Part shown: one piece after another, positions 6,201-11,801 of the stretch
Numbering within the stretch: the first letter of the stretch is position 1
Layout of the letters: every line of letters starts with the position of its first letter
Source of the DNA: an uncultured Ruminococcus sp.
GTDB taxonomy: Bacteria; Bacillota; Clostridia; Oscillospirales; Ruminococcaceae
Assembly (NCBI GenBank): GCA_947589205.1
Contig: CANQCJ010000015.1
Span: 1 to 18,951 of the forward strand
DNA: 18,951 bases
Reading direction: 5' to 3'
Position numbers and translations under genes: made by a program
Notes under the pieces: model-generated
Database searches by the model: none
Told to the model about the DNA's origin: nothing
Seen by the model: only the letters and a program-made list of their open reading frames with translations

Positions 6201-7583
6201 TTAGTAATATTCTCCACCGCCCTGTACAGGGTCAGTCGGGTAGTCGGTCGTTGGGGGAGCATCGGGAACGGTGTCGGTGTCAGCGCCGGGCGGAGCGTAT
6301 GGGTCGTCCGGAACGGGCGGTTCAACGACGACGGGCGGTTCAAGCTCCGAAACGCCCGTCTGTTCGCCGGGCAAAGCGGGTTCGCTGTCGGTGTAGCTTG
6401 ATTCGTCCTCGGTCGTTGTGTAAGAAGGAGTTGTTGAAGTCGCTGAGGGGGTCGTTGAGGTGGTCGTCTGCGACCAATAGTAGGTCGGAGTCGTTGTGGT
6501 GGTGGTAGTCGTGGTGGTGGTCGTTACCTCTTCCTCCTCTTCCTCCTCGCCGAAGCGTATAACGCCCCAAAGCCCGTCAACGCAGACCCAGGCCTTTCCG
6601 TGGTGCACCGGGCGCGCCTGTTCAAACTCGTTTGTTTTTACAACGAGCTTGCCGTCTATGCTGTAATAGCCGAAGGAATAATTGCTGCTGACCGGAGCGA
6701 GATCCTCCGAGAAAAGATAGGGGTGACCGCTGTTGAGCGAGTCGGTCAGCTCGCCGTTGTAGGAGCTGAATACCTCGTCGCAGTTAAAATCAATAAGCGT
6801 TTCGCCCTTGTCGTTCACATAGCCCCATTTGCCGTCTTTTTCAAGCGCGATGGCAGTCGAACCCGCGTCCTTGTAGGCGGGAGCGTAGTAGTTTTCGTAT
6901 TCAAAATCGAGCAGCACCTCGCCGTTTTTAACAAGTCCGTATTTCGGCGCGCCGTCGGGCTCTACCATTTCATAGCTGCCGTAATTGAACGCAACGTCGG
7001 CGAGCATGGCGACTATCGTATCGGAGCCGGTATATTCGTACACCGTCCAGTCGTCCGCTTCGGCGGCATAGTAGACCTTTTTGTCCTCGCTGTCGTAATA
7101 GTATTCGGTCTTAGGGCTTAAATGATCGGTAAACACATCGGTGAGCTTTCCGTCCTCGTTCAGCGTGCAGTATTCTCTTACATCGGGATCGTCCTCGGAA
7201 ACGTTGTAGAGGATTATCTGACCGCAGGGGCAGACGTAATAATAATGGTACTCCGGTTCGGCTACTACCTCGCCCTTGTAGTTTATAAGTCCGTACAATC
7301 CGTCGCGATAAAGCACGGCGAGCCTTTCGCACATGGTGGAGGTCGTATTTTCATCGTCTAACTGACTTCCGTCAAAGACTATTATATTTTCCGCGCTGAT
7401 CGTCGGTTCAAGCGACCATTCGTAATTTATTATTTCCTCCTGCGGTATGACCTCCGCCGCGGAAATATCGTCGAGATCGTAGTAATAATCGTCGCCGCCG
7501 CTGTCGGACGAGCCGCTTTTCGAGCAGGACGCCGCCGACAAGGCTGTCAAGGCGGCTGCAAATATGCAAAGATATCTCTTCAT
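6201..7583 (-). CDS. Secreted lipoprotein with WG-type repeats and a Thr/Pro-rich C-terminal tail
   Basis: The 460-residue product starts with a signal peptide (MKRYLCIFAAALTALSAASC) whose Cys20 is a plausible lipidation site, although the -3 to -1 residues AAS are not an ideal lipobox. A polar acidic linker rich in Tyr follows (DDYYYDLDD). Residues ~90-345 hold degenerate WG repeats: LYGLINYKGEVV, KYGLVKNGEVLLDFEY, KWGYVNDKGETLIDF, FGYYSIDGKLVVKT and LWGVIRFGE. These KWG-type beta units are common in surface proteins of Firmicutes and their binding role is poorly defined. From 346 there are seven Glu, Val, then twelve Thr (354-365), then a Thr/Ser/Pro-rich tail to the end. No LPXTG motif is present, so the Cys lipid would be the anchor. 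An AAGGAGG at 7590-7596 (read on minus) supports the start. It has its own promoter and terminator and appears monocistronic. Function unknown. Confidence 0.9.
   Translation of the reverse strand: MKRYLCIFAAALTALSAASCSKSGSSDSGGDDYYYDLDDISAAEVIPQEEIINYEWSLEPTISAENIIVFDGSQLDDENTTSTMCERLAVLYRDGLYGLINYKGEVVAEPEYHYYYVCPCGQIILYNVSEDDPDVREYCTLNEDGKLTDVFTDHLSPKTEYYYDSEDKKVYYAAEADDWTVYEYTGSDTIVAMLADVAFNYGSYEMVEPDGAPKYGLVKNGEVLLDFEYENYYAPAYKDAGSTAIALEKDGKWGYVNDKGETLIDFNCDEVFSSYNGELTDSLNSGHPYLFSEDLAPVSSNYSFGYYSIDGKLVVKTNEFEQARPVHHGKAWVCVDGLWGVIRFGEEEEEEEVTTTTTTTTTTTTPTYYWSQTTTSTTPSATSTTPSYTTTEDESSYTDSEPALPGEQTGVSELEPPVVVEPPVPDDPYAPPGADTDTVPDAPPTTDYPTDPVQGGGEYY
6489..6548 (-). repeat. Trinucleotide-rich tract encoding twelve Thr and seven Glu
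   Basis: Plus-strand 6489-6524 is a GGT/CGT/AGT run, which is twelve ACN Thr codons on the minus strand. Positions 6528-6548 are CTC/TTC repeats, which are seven GAG/GAA Glu codons. The tract is likely prone to slippage and lies exactly where the WG domain ends and the extended tail begins. Confidence 0.95.
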
Positions 7584-7632
7584 CAGGTTCCTCCTTGAAG
7601 AAAATTTTTTTCGCGCTTTTTCACTGTTTACA

Positions 7633-7661
7633 ATTATACAACACTTTTTTATTCAAGTCAA
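7633..7661 (-). promoter_or_regulatory. Sigma-A promoter of the WG-repeat lipoprotein
   Basis: Read on the minus strand: TTGACT (plus 7656-7661), a 17-nt spacer, then TATAAT (plus 7633-7638). The -10 ends 50 nt before the start codon of the lipoprotein gene. No hairpin terminator was seen after dtd, so read-through from upstream may add to it. Confidence 0.87.
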
Positions 7662-7705
7662 TAACAGAAGTCGAAAATAAATATTACAATTAAGAAACAT
7701 TTTTA

Positions 7706-8164
7706 TCAGAGAATTTTGCCGTTTTTCGCGGTCAGAGAAATGGTGAACGGTCCGTCGTTGAGCAGACCTACTTTCATATCCGCTCCGAAGCTGCCGCATT
7801 GGACATTGCCGTTTATTTTTTGCGCGCAAAGCCTTTTGAAAAGCTCATACAGCTCCTCCGCGCGCGCCGGAGCGCAGGCGTTTATAAAGCTCGGGCGGTT
7901 GCCGTGAGAACAGTCGGCGCATAGGGTAAACTGCGAGATAACGAGCATCGAGCCGCCCACATCGTTTATGCTCAGGTTCGTTTTGTCGTTTTCATCGGAA
8001 AATATCCTAAGCTTTGAGATCTTATCCGCAAGCTTTTCGCAGTCGGCTTCTGTATCGTCAGCTTCCGCGCCGAGAAAGACCAGCAGACCCTTTCCGATCT
8101 CGCCGATGATCTGTGAGCCGACCTCGACCTTGGCGAAGGTCACTCTTTGTATCAGAGCCTTCAT
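7706..8164 (-). CDS. dtd: D-aminoacyl-tRNA deacylase
   Basis: Dtd removes D-amino acids wrongly attached to tRNA (classically D-Tyr-tRNA), and also Gly from mischarged tRNA-Ala. The 152-residue length is standard. The start MKALIQRVTFAKVEV, the SQFTL motif (residues 77-81) and NDGPFT (136-141) correspond to the two conserved active-site segments; the second is usually NxGPVT, so Phe replaces Val. GNRPSF (88-93) is also typical. Its ATG overlaps the stop of the upstream epimerase gene by 4 nt (ATGA), indicating translational coupling. Such proofreading fits a cell that makes D-amino acids for its wall. The gene ends 45 nt before the promoter of the downstream lipoprotein. Confidence 0.96.
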   Translation of the reverse strand: MKALIQRVTFAKVEVGSQIIGEIGKGLLVFLGAEADDTEADCEKLADKISKLRIFSDENDKTNLSINDVGGSMLVISQFTLCADCSHGNRPSFINACAPARAEELYELFKRLCAQKINGNVQCGSFGADMKVGLLNDGPFTISLTAKNGKIL

Positions 8165-9003
8165 GCCTTTACACCGATGAAATATCTGTAGGTATAGCTC
8201 TTTCCCGCTGCAAGCTTTATCGCGTGCGGTTTTTTCTCGATATCCTTAAATTCATCGTCCGCGTACACCGGAACGCTTGTCCACGGCTCTAAGCAGATAA
8301 ACTGCGCCGCGCTGTCAAGCGCAGTCCAAATCGCTATGCAGTTAGAGTCCGGGAAACGCAGGCAGACCTCGCTGCCGTCATCGTTTTTGAGTGTAACACT
8401 TTCGGAGGCGGGGCTGTCCTTCATGATAACGTCAAACTTAAACTGCTCTCTGTTGAGCGTCAGGATCTTCTCGTTATCCAGCACCGTGCGTTTGCCGTCG
8501 GGGGTGGGCTGTAGGATAGTTTCGTTCTTTTCGTATTCGACAACGCTTTTGCCCGATTCGATATCGCAGATAAACGCCGGGTGACCGCCGAGGTAGAAAT
8601 ACATATCCGTTTCGCCGGTATTTTTAACTTCATTTTCAACGCAAAGCTCATCGCCGTTAAAGCTGTAGGTAACAGTCAGCAGAAAATCATAAGGATACTG
8701 AAGCTTAGTGTCGGCGTCGGAGGTCAGGGTAAACGTCACCGAATCGTCCGTCTGCGAAGCGAGCGCAAATTCTCGGTCGCGGGCGAAGCCGTGGTTGGCT
8801 TTGAGGGTGTACTCCTTGCCGAATGCGTTATACCTTCTGTCCTTCGGCGAGCAGATAAACGGGAAAAGTATCGGCGCGTAACGCTTCCAGGCGTCGCCGC
8901 ACTGCCATAAAAATTCTCTGCCGTCAAAAGCGATGGAATGAAGCTCCGCTCCCGCGGTGTCGGCTGAAAAGCTCAATTTTCCCGATGTTTTTGTAATAAG
9001 CAT
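8161..9003 (-). CDS. Aldose 1-epimerase family protein (LacX/GalM-like)
   Basis: Members of this beta-sandwich family interconvert alpha and beta anomers of aldoses or hexose phosphates in the cytosol. I place the start at the ATG at 9003-9001, preceded by GGGAGGA (plus 9011-9017), rather than 30 nt upstream; this gives 280 residues. The family hallmarks are visible: AGAELHSI near the N-terminus, PFICSPKDRRY (48-58), HGFARDREF with His71, GGHPAF with catalytic-type His141, and CLEPWTS, whose Glu239 matches the catalytic Glu. The closest familiar subgroup is LacX/YeaD-like epimerases, judged by the short HGF and GGHPAF motifs. The substrate is unknown. It lies 80 nt after cpsD, across hairpins that look like terminators. 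I see no good promoter in that gap, so partial read-through is likely. Confidence 0.9.
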   Translation of the reverse strand: MLITKTSGKLSFSADTAGAELHSIAFDGREFLWQCGDAWKRYAPILFPFICSPKDRRYNAFGKEYTLKANHGFARDREFALASQTDDSVTFTLTSDADTKLQYPYDFLLTVTYSFNGDELCVENEVKNTGETDMYFYLGGHPAFICDIESGKSVVEYEKNETILQPTPDGKRTVLDNEKILTLNREQFKFDVIMKDSPASESVTLKNDDGSEVCLRFPDSNCIAIWTALDSAAQFICLEPWTSVPVYADDEFKDIEKKPHAIKLAAGKSYTYRYFIGVKA

Positions 9004-9025
9004 AAAAAATTCCTCCCTGCAAAAA

Positions 9026-9076
9026 AATACCAAAACGGCAGAACGCGCCGTTAAAAAACGGTAGAACGCTCTGCCG
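9026..9076 (-). terminator. Two tandem terminator-like hairpins after cpsD
   Basis: Read on the minus strand, CGGCAGA(9076-9070)-GCGT-TCTACCG(9065-9059) has one C-A mismatch in the stem and runs into six T (9058-9053). The second hairpin is AACGGC(9052-9047)-GCGTTCT-GCCGTT(9039-9034), followed by a short T run and more T residues. The two share the plus-strand word CGG[C/T]AGAACGC, so they look like a duplicated arm. They start just after the cpsD stop codon. Confidence 0.72.
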
Positions 9077-9083
9077 AGAGTTT

Positions 9084-9866
9084 TTAGTCTTTTGATGAAT
9101 AAGAATAGCCGTAGCCGTAATCGCCGTAGCCGTAGTTGTAGCGATAGCCGCGCTTGTAGCCTCTTCTTCCGCCCTTGCCGGTGCCGGCGGGGGTCTTGGT
9201 TATTACCGCGCCCAAAAGGTTTCCGCCCGCGAATTTTATCGACTCTACCGCGTGCTGATAGGAATCGTAGGTGGTAACGTCCGACATTGCTATGAGCACG
9301 ATGCCCGCGATGGAATCGGACAGGGTGAGCGTGTCGGAAACGATGTTTACCGGAGGGGTGTCGATTATGATGTAATCATAATACTGCGAAAGCTCCTTTA
9401 AAAGCGTTTTCATGTTCTCGCTTGCAAGCATTTCGGACGGATTCGGCGGTATCGGACCGCTCGTCATGACGTCCAGTCCGGGGATAATATTTTCGTTTAC
9501 GACCTCGTTGAACGAGTGCATACCGCAGAGCAGCGTGCAGAGACCGAGCTTGTTTTTGAGCTTGAAGATCTTGTGCTGGACCGGTTTTCTGAGGTCTGCG
9601 TCTATTATCAGGACTTTAGCCTGCATCTGCGCGAAGGTTATCGCAAGGTTCGCCGCCGTGGTGGATTTGCCCTCGTGCTGCATGGCGCTCGTCACCGCGA
9701 AGGTCTTGTTGTTTCTTGTCGAAAGGCTGAAAAGCAGATTTGTTCTGAGCGTCTTGAACGCTTCTGTCGTCTGGAAAGAAAATTCCTTGTCAAGAAGAGT
9801 TATGTACTTGCCCGATGCCGAACGCTTTTTTGAAGCGGTTTTTTTGGTCTTTTTATCGGTACTCAT
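9084..9866 (-). CDS. cpsD: CpsD/CapB-type bacterial tyrosine kinase with a Tyr-rich tail
   Basis: BY-kinases are cytoplasmic ATPases that autophosphorylate a C-terminal tyrosine cluster and, with a CpsC-type membrane activator, control polysaccharide assembly. The 260-residue product has the Walker A stretch SAMQHEGKSTTAANLA (60-73; a deviant GxxxxGKST form usual in this family), the Walker A' VLIIDADLRKP (85-95), and the Walker B YDYIIIDTPP (163-172). Gly/Tyr-rich residues 237-256 carry nine tyrosines (237, 241, 243, 245, 247, 250, 252, 254, 256), an unusually dense cluster. EAFKTLRTNLLF (35-46) matches the oligomerisation helix. An AAAGGAGG sits just upstream of the ATG, and the start overlaps the end of cpsC by 14 nt. 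No glycosyltransferase or flippase gene is nearby, so its target pathway is encoded elsewhere. Confidence 0.95.
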   Translation of the reverse strand: MSTDKKTKKTASKKRSASGKYITLLDKEFSFQTTEAFKTLRTNLLFSLSTRNNKTFAVTSAMQHEGKSTTAANLAITFAQMQAKVLIIDADLRKPVQHKIFKLKNKLGLCTLLCGMHSFNEVVNENIIPGLDVMTSGPIPPNPSEMLASENMKTLLKELSQYYDYIIIDTPPVNIVSDTLTLSDSIAGIVLIAMSDVTTYDSYQHAVESIKFAGGNLLGAVITKTPAGTGKGGRRGYKRGYRYNYGYGDYGYGYSYSSKD

Positions 9867-10644
9867 ACTTCATTCCTCCTTTTTCCGATTCAAACAGGTC
9901 GGGTATCTCCGCAAGCACCGGGATATCCTCGAATTTCTTCTTGAAGTCGTCCGAGACCTTTACGCGGTTGTCGAGAATATCGGAAATGATTATGATCGCC
10001 ATAGCGAGCACAACGCCGGCTAAAAGACCTACTATGGTTATCATCTTCACGTTAGGCGAGGAGGGGGTGTCGGGTATCTTGGCAGTGCCGACCGTTTCAA
10101 CGGAGCCCGCCTTTGTAACGCGGGTGAGCAGATCGGGAGCTACCTGCGCTATGTATGTGCAGATCTTCGCCGAAAGCTCGGGGTTCACGGTCGTAGCGGT
10201 AATGGAGATCACCTCGGTCTCGTTTATTGATTCTATCGAGACTAACGATCTTATCTGTTCGGGCGGGATAGTAAGCGTATCGTCGTCGTATTCTACCGTA
10301 AACACCTTTTCAAGGTCGCTCAGCTCAAACTGCGTGAGCAGATAGTCGGACACCTGTTCGTAAACTATATCGTCGTTAAGGATAACGATATAGGTAGCCG
10401 CTATCATACGCGAGGAGTTTATGGTAGTCTGGTCGATCGTTCCCTGATTCTGCTGGGAATTGATGTCTCCCGTGTTGCTGACATATATCGAGACCGATGA
10501 GGTATACTTTTCGGGCAGAATGAATTTAGCCACCGAAAAGCCGAAGATCGTTCCGATTATGCCGAGCAGGATAATGTAATGAAGCTTTGACAGTAAAAGA
10601 TAAAATAGGTCGCTTAAATTGATTTCCTGTTCCTGTGTTTCCAT
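9853..10644 (-). CDS. cpsC: CpsC/Wzz-type polysaccharide co-polymerase, kinase activator
   Basis: This 263-residue membrane protein has the Wzz/CpsC layout: a cytoplasmic start (QEINLSDLFYLLLSK), TM1 at about 22-43, and a long extracytoplasmic region. A proline-rich AKIPDTPSSPN motif (187-197) precedes TM2 at about 201-221, and a short cytoplasmic tail follows. In Gram-positive systems the C-terminal juxtamembrane part contacts and activates the separate CpsD kinase. It controls chain length or attachment of surface polysaccharide. The ATG follows a GGAG site, and the gene overlaps cpsD by 14 nt. Its promoter is excellent, and its 5' leader contains two hairpins. The pair is isolated from biosynthetic genes. 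It could serve capsule, exopolysaccharide or teichoic-type polymers; the sequence does not say which. Confidence 0.93.
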   Translation of the reverse strand: METQEQEINLSDLFYLLLSKLHYIILLGIIGTIFGFSVAKFILPEKYTSSVSIYVSNTGDINSQQNQGTIDQTTINSSRMIAATYIVILNDDIVYEQVSDYLLTQFELSDLEKVFTVEYDDDTLTIPPEQIRSLVSIESINETEVISITATTVNPELSAKICTYIAQVAPDLLTRVTKAGSVETVGTAKIPDTPSSPNVKMITIVGLLAGVVLAMAIIIISDILDNRVKVSDDFKKKFEDIPVLAEIPDLFESEKGGMKYEYR

Positions 10645-10671
10645 TAAAAATTCTCCTACAAATTTTTACAC

Positions 10672-10708
10672 TTAAAAACGTTTGTTTTTAAACTGCGGTA
10701 TATGCAGT
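10672..10708 (-). promoter_or_regulatory. Two hairpins in the cpsC 5' leader
   Basis: The predicted cpsC transcript would begin near 10710. ACTGC(10708-10704)/GCAGT(10696-10692) can form a 5-bp stem at its extreme 5' end. TTAAAAAC(10691-10684)/GTTTTTAA(10679-10672) gives an 8-bp stem with a 4-nt loop. No T tract follows the second stem, so an operator or RNA-stability role is as likely as attenuation. Confidence 0.4.
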
Positions 10709-10716
10709 CTTAGAAT

Positions 10717-10745
10717 ATTATATATCATAATTCGCGCTTTGTCAA
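10717..10745 (-). promoter_or_regulatory. Consensus sigma-A promoter of cpsC-cpsD
   Basis: Read on the minus strand: a perfect TTGACA (plus 10740-10745), a 17-nt spacer and a perfect TATAAT (plus 10717-10722). It lies 73 nt upstream of the cpsC start, in the 135-nt gap after the amidohydrolase gene. No terminator was identified between the two genes. Confidence 0.92.
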
Positions 10746-10779
10746 TAGATTTTTTCGTTTTTTAGTTTTTTGTTAAATA

Positions 10780-11583
10780 TTACACAATAAGTTTAAGTAA
10801 ACTAACGGCATTTTTGCCCATTATGCTCTCTCTTTCGTCATCGGTCAGATCGAGCCGCAGAAGCTTTTCAAGAATTTTCCCGCCGCTCTCCCATGGGCAG
10901 TCGCTGCCGAAGAGTATGCGTTCAACGCCGTGCTTCCTTATTATCCTTAGCATAAGCTCATCGGGACAGGCTGCCGTGAATGACGTATCAAGGTATACCT
11001 CCCCGCCCGTACCGGCGATGATATCGTATACGTCCTCCCAAAGCTCGTTTGAACCGAGGTGAGCGAGAATGATCTTCATTTTCGGGTGGCGTTTTATGAC
11101 CTTAGCTGCGCGCTGCGGTGTGCAGTGAACGGCGTCCGGGGAAAGATAGTCGACCCCCGCGTGGAAGAGCACCGGCAAGCCGGAAGCGGTTATCATTTCA
11201 TAAAGCTTGTCGTGCCTTTTGTCGTCGACAAAAAAATCCTGATAGTCCGGGTGAAGCTTTATCCCGTGCAGTCCGAGTGATACTATGCGGTCGATCTCTT
11301 CTTCAATGTCGTCCGCGTCCGGGTGAACGCTTCCGAAAGCGATGATGCGGTCGTTGGTCTCGTCGATCTCGGCAGCCCAGTCGTTTATTATTTTTTGCTG
11401 AGAGGGCTTGGTCGCAATGGAGAGCATTACCGACTTATCCACCCCCCATTCGTCCATTCTGTCGGTAAGCTGCGGAACAAGTCCGCGCGTATACGGCGCA
11501 AAGCCGCTTATTTTTTCCAGCTTACAGATCGCCCGCTCCGCGATCTTCGGGTTAAAAGCATGAGTATGAAAATCAATTATCAT
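10780..11583 (-). CDS. Amidohydrolase_2-family metal-dependent TIM-barrel hydrolase
   Basis: The 267-residue product has the amidohydrolase_2 pattern: an N-terminal FHTH metal motif (His6, His8), GLHGIKLHPDYQ (105-115) with Lys109 and His111, FHAG with His141, AHLGS with His175, and GSDCPW (227-231) with the catalytic Asp228. Family members hydrolyse or decarboxylate small cyclic or carboxylated substrates in the cytoplasm; known types include 2-pyrone dicarboxylate lactonase, ACMS decarboxylase and many uncharacterised enzymes. Nothing here identifies the substrate. The start follows a GGAGA with 8-nt spacing. It has a perfect promoter and is divergent from the CorC-like gene, with which it shares a symmetric control region. 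It may read through into cpsC. Confidence 0.9.
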   Translation of the reverse strand: MIIDFHTHAFNPKIAERAICKLEKISGFAPYTRGLVPQLTDRMDEWGVDKSVMLSIATKPSQQKIINDWAAEIDETNDRIIAFGSVHPDADDIEEEIDRIVSLGLHGIKLHPDYQDFFVDDKRHDKLYEMITASGLPVLFHAGVDYLSPDAVHCTPQRAAKVIKRHPKMKIILAHLGSNELWEDVYDIIAGTGGEVYLDTSFTAACPDELMLRIIRKHGVERILFGSDCPWESGGKILEKLLRLDLTDDERESIMGKNAVSLLKLIV

Positions 11584-11616
11584 GGTGCAAGATCTCCGTT
11601 TACTTTAATTTCTTTT

Positions 11617-11645
11617 ATTATACCACACTCCGCTTAAATTGTCAA
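11617..11645 (-). promoter_or_regulatory. Consensus sigma-A promoter of the amidohydrolase gene
   Basis: Read on the minus strand: TTGACA (plus 11640-11645), a 17-nt spacer and TATAAT (plus 11617-11622), both perfect. The -10 ends about 34 nt from the start codon. Upstream of the -35 is TCTAACA, which also precedes the opposite promoter. Confidence 0.92.
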
Positions 11646-11741
11646 ATTGTTAGAGGTCAGAACGCGTTTCCTACAAAAAAATCGAACGTTCAAGGTACGA
11701 TTTTTCCATACGATAGAAATTTCTTCTAACAGCTTGACAAA
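11638..11741. repeat. Dyad-symmetric divergent promoter region
   Basis: The left arm, 11638-11656, read on minus contains TCTAACAATTTGACAA. The right arm, 11723-11741, contains TCTAACAGCTTGACAA, so 14 of 16 positions match in inverted orientation. Each arm includes the -35 box of its own promoter. Between the arms sits a smaller inverted repeat, AAAAATCG (11677-11684)/CGATTTTT (11698-11705), whose centre (11691) nearly coincides with the centre of the arms (11689.5). Confidence 0.8.
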
Positions 11742-11755
11742 TGAGGGTCGTATGG
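11706..11755. repeat. 8-bp inverted repeat spanning the corC-like promoter
   Basis: CCATACGA (11706-11713) and TCGTATGG (11748-11755) are perfect inverted copies 34 nt apart. They flank the -35 box and reach into the spacer of the plus-strand promoter, so they are upstream of the transcript. A protein-binding operator pair is more plausible than an RNA hairpin. Confidence 0.5.
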
Positions 11756-11763
11756 TGTAAAAT
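11734..11763 (+). promoter_or_regulatory. Promoter of the CorC-like gene and probably the downstream operon
   Basis: TTGACA (11734-11739), an 18-nt spacer and TAAAAT (11758-11763). The start codon is 38 nt beyond the -10. I found no terminator or clear second promoter between here and nadE, so this may drive the whole seven-gene block. Confidence 0.8.
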
Positions 11764-11801
11764 AAATATATATATCTAATTCTGATAAAGGGGTCATTTA
11801 T

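Noticed and set aside
9004..9033. Longer N-terminus of the epimerase-like protein
   Set aside because: The extra ten residues cover the GGGAGGA ribosome site of the internal ATG and do not fit the family start.
11677..11705. AAAAATCG/CGATTTTT hairpin as a bidirectional terminator
   Set aside because: It lies between the -35 boxes of two divergent promoters, so no transcript is expected to arrive there. The stem is AT rich with a 13-nt loop.
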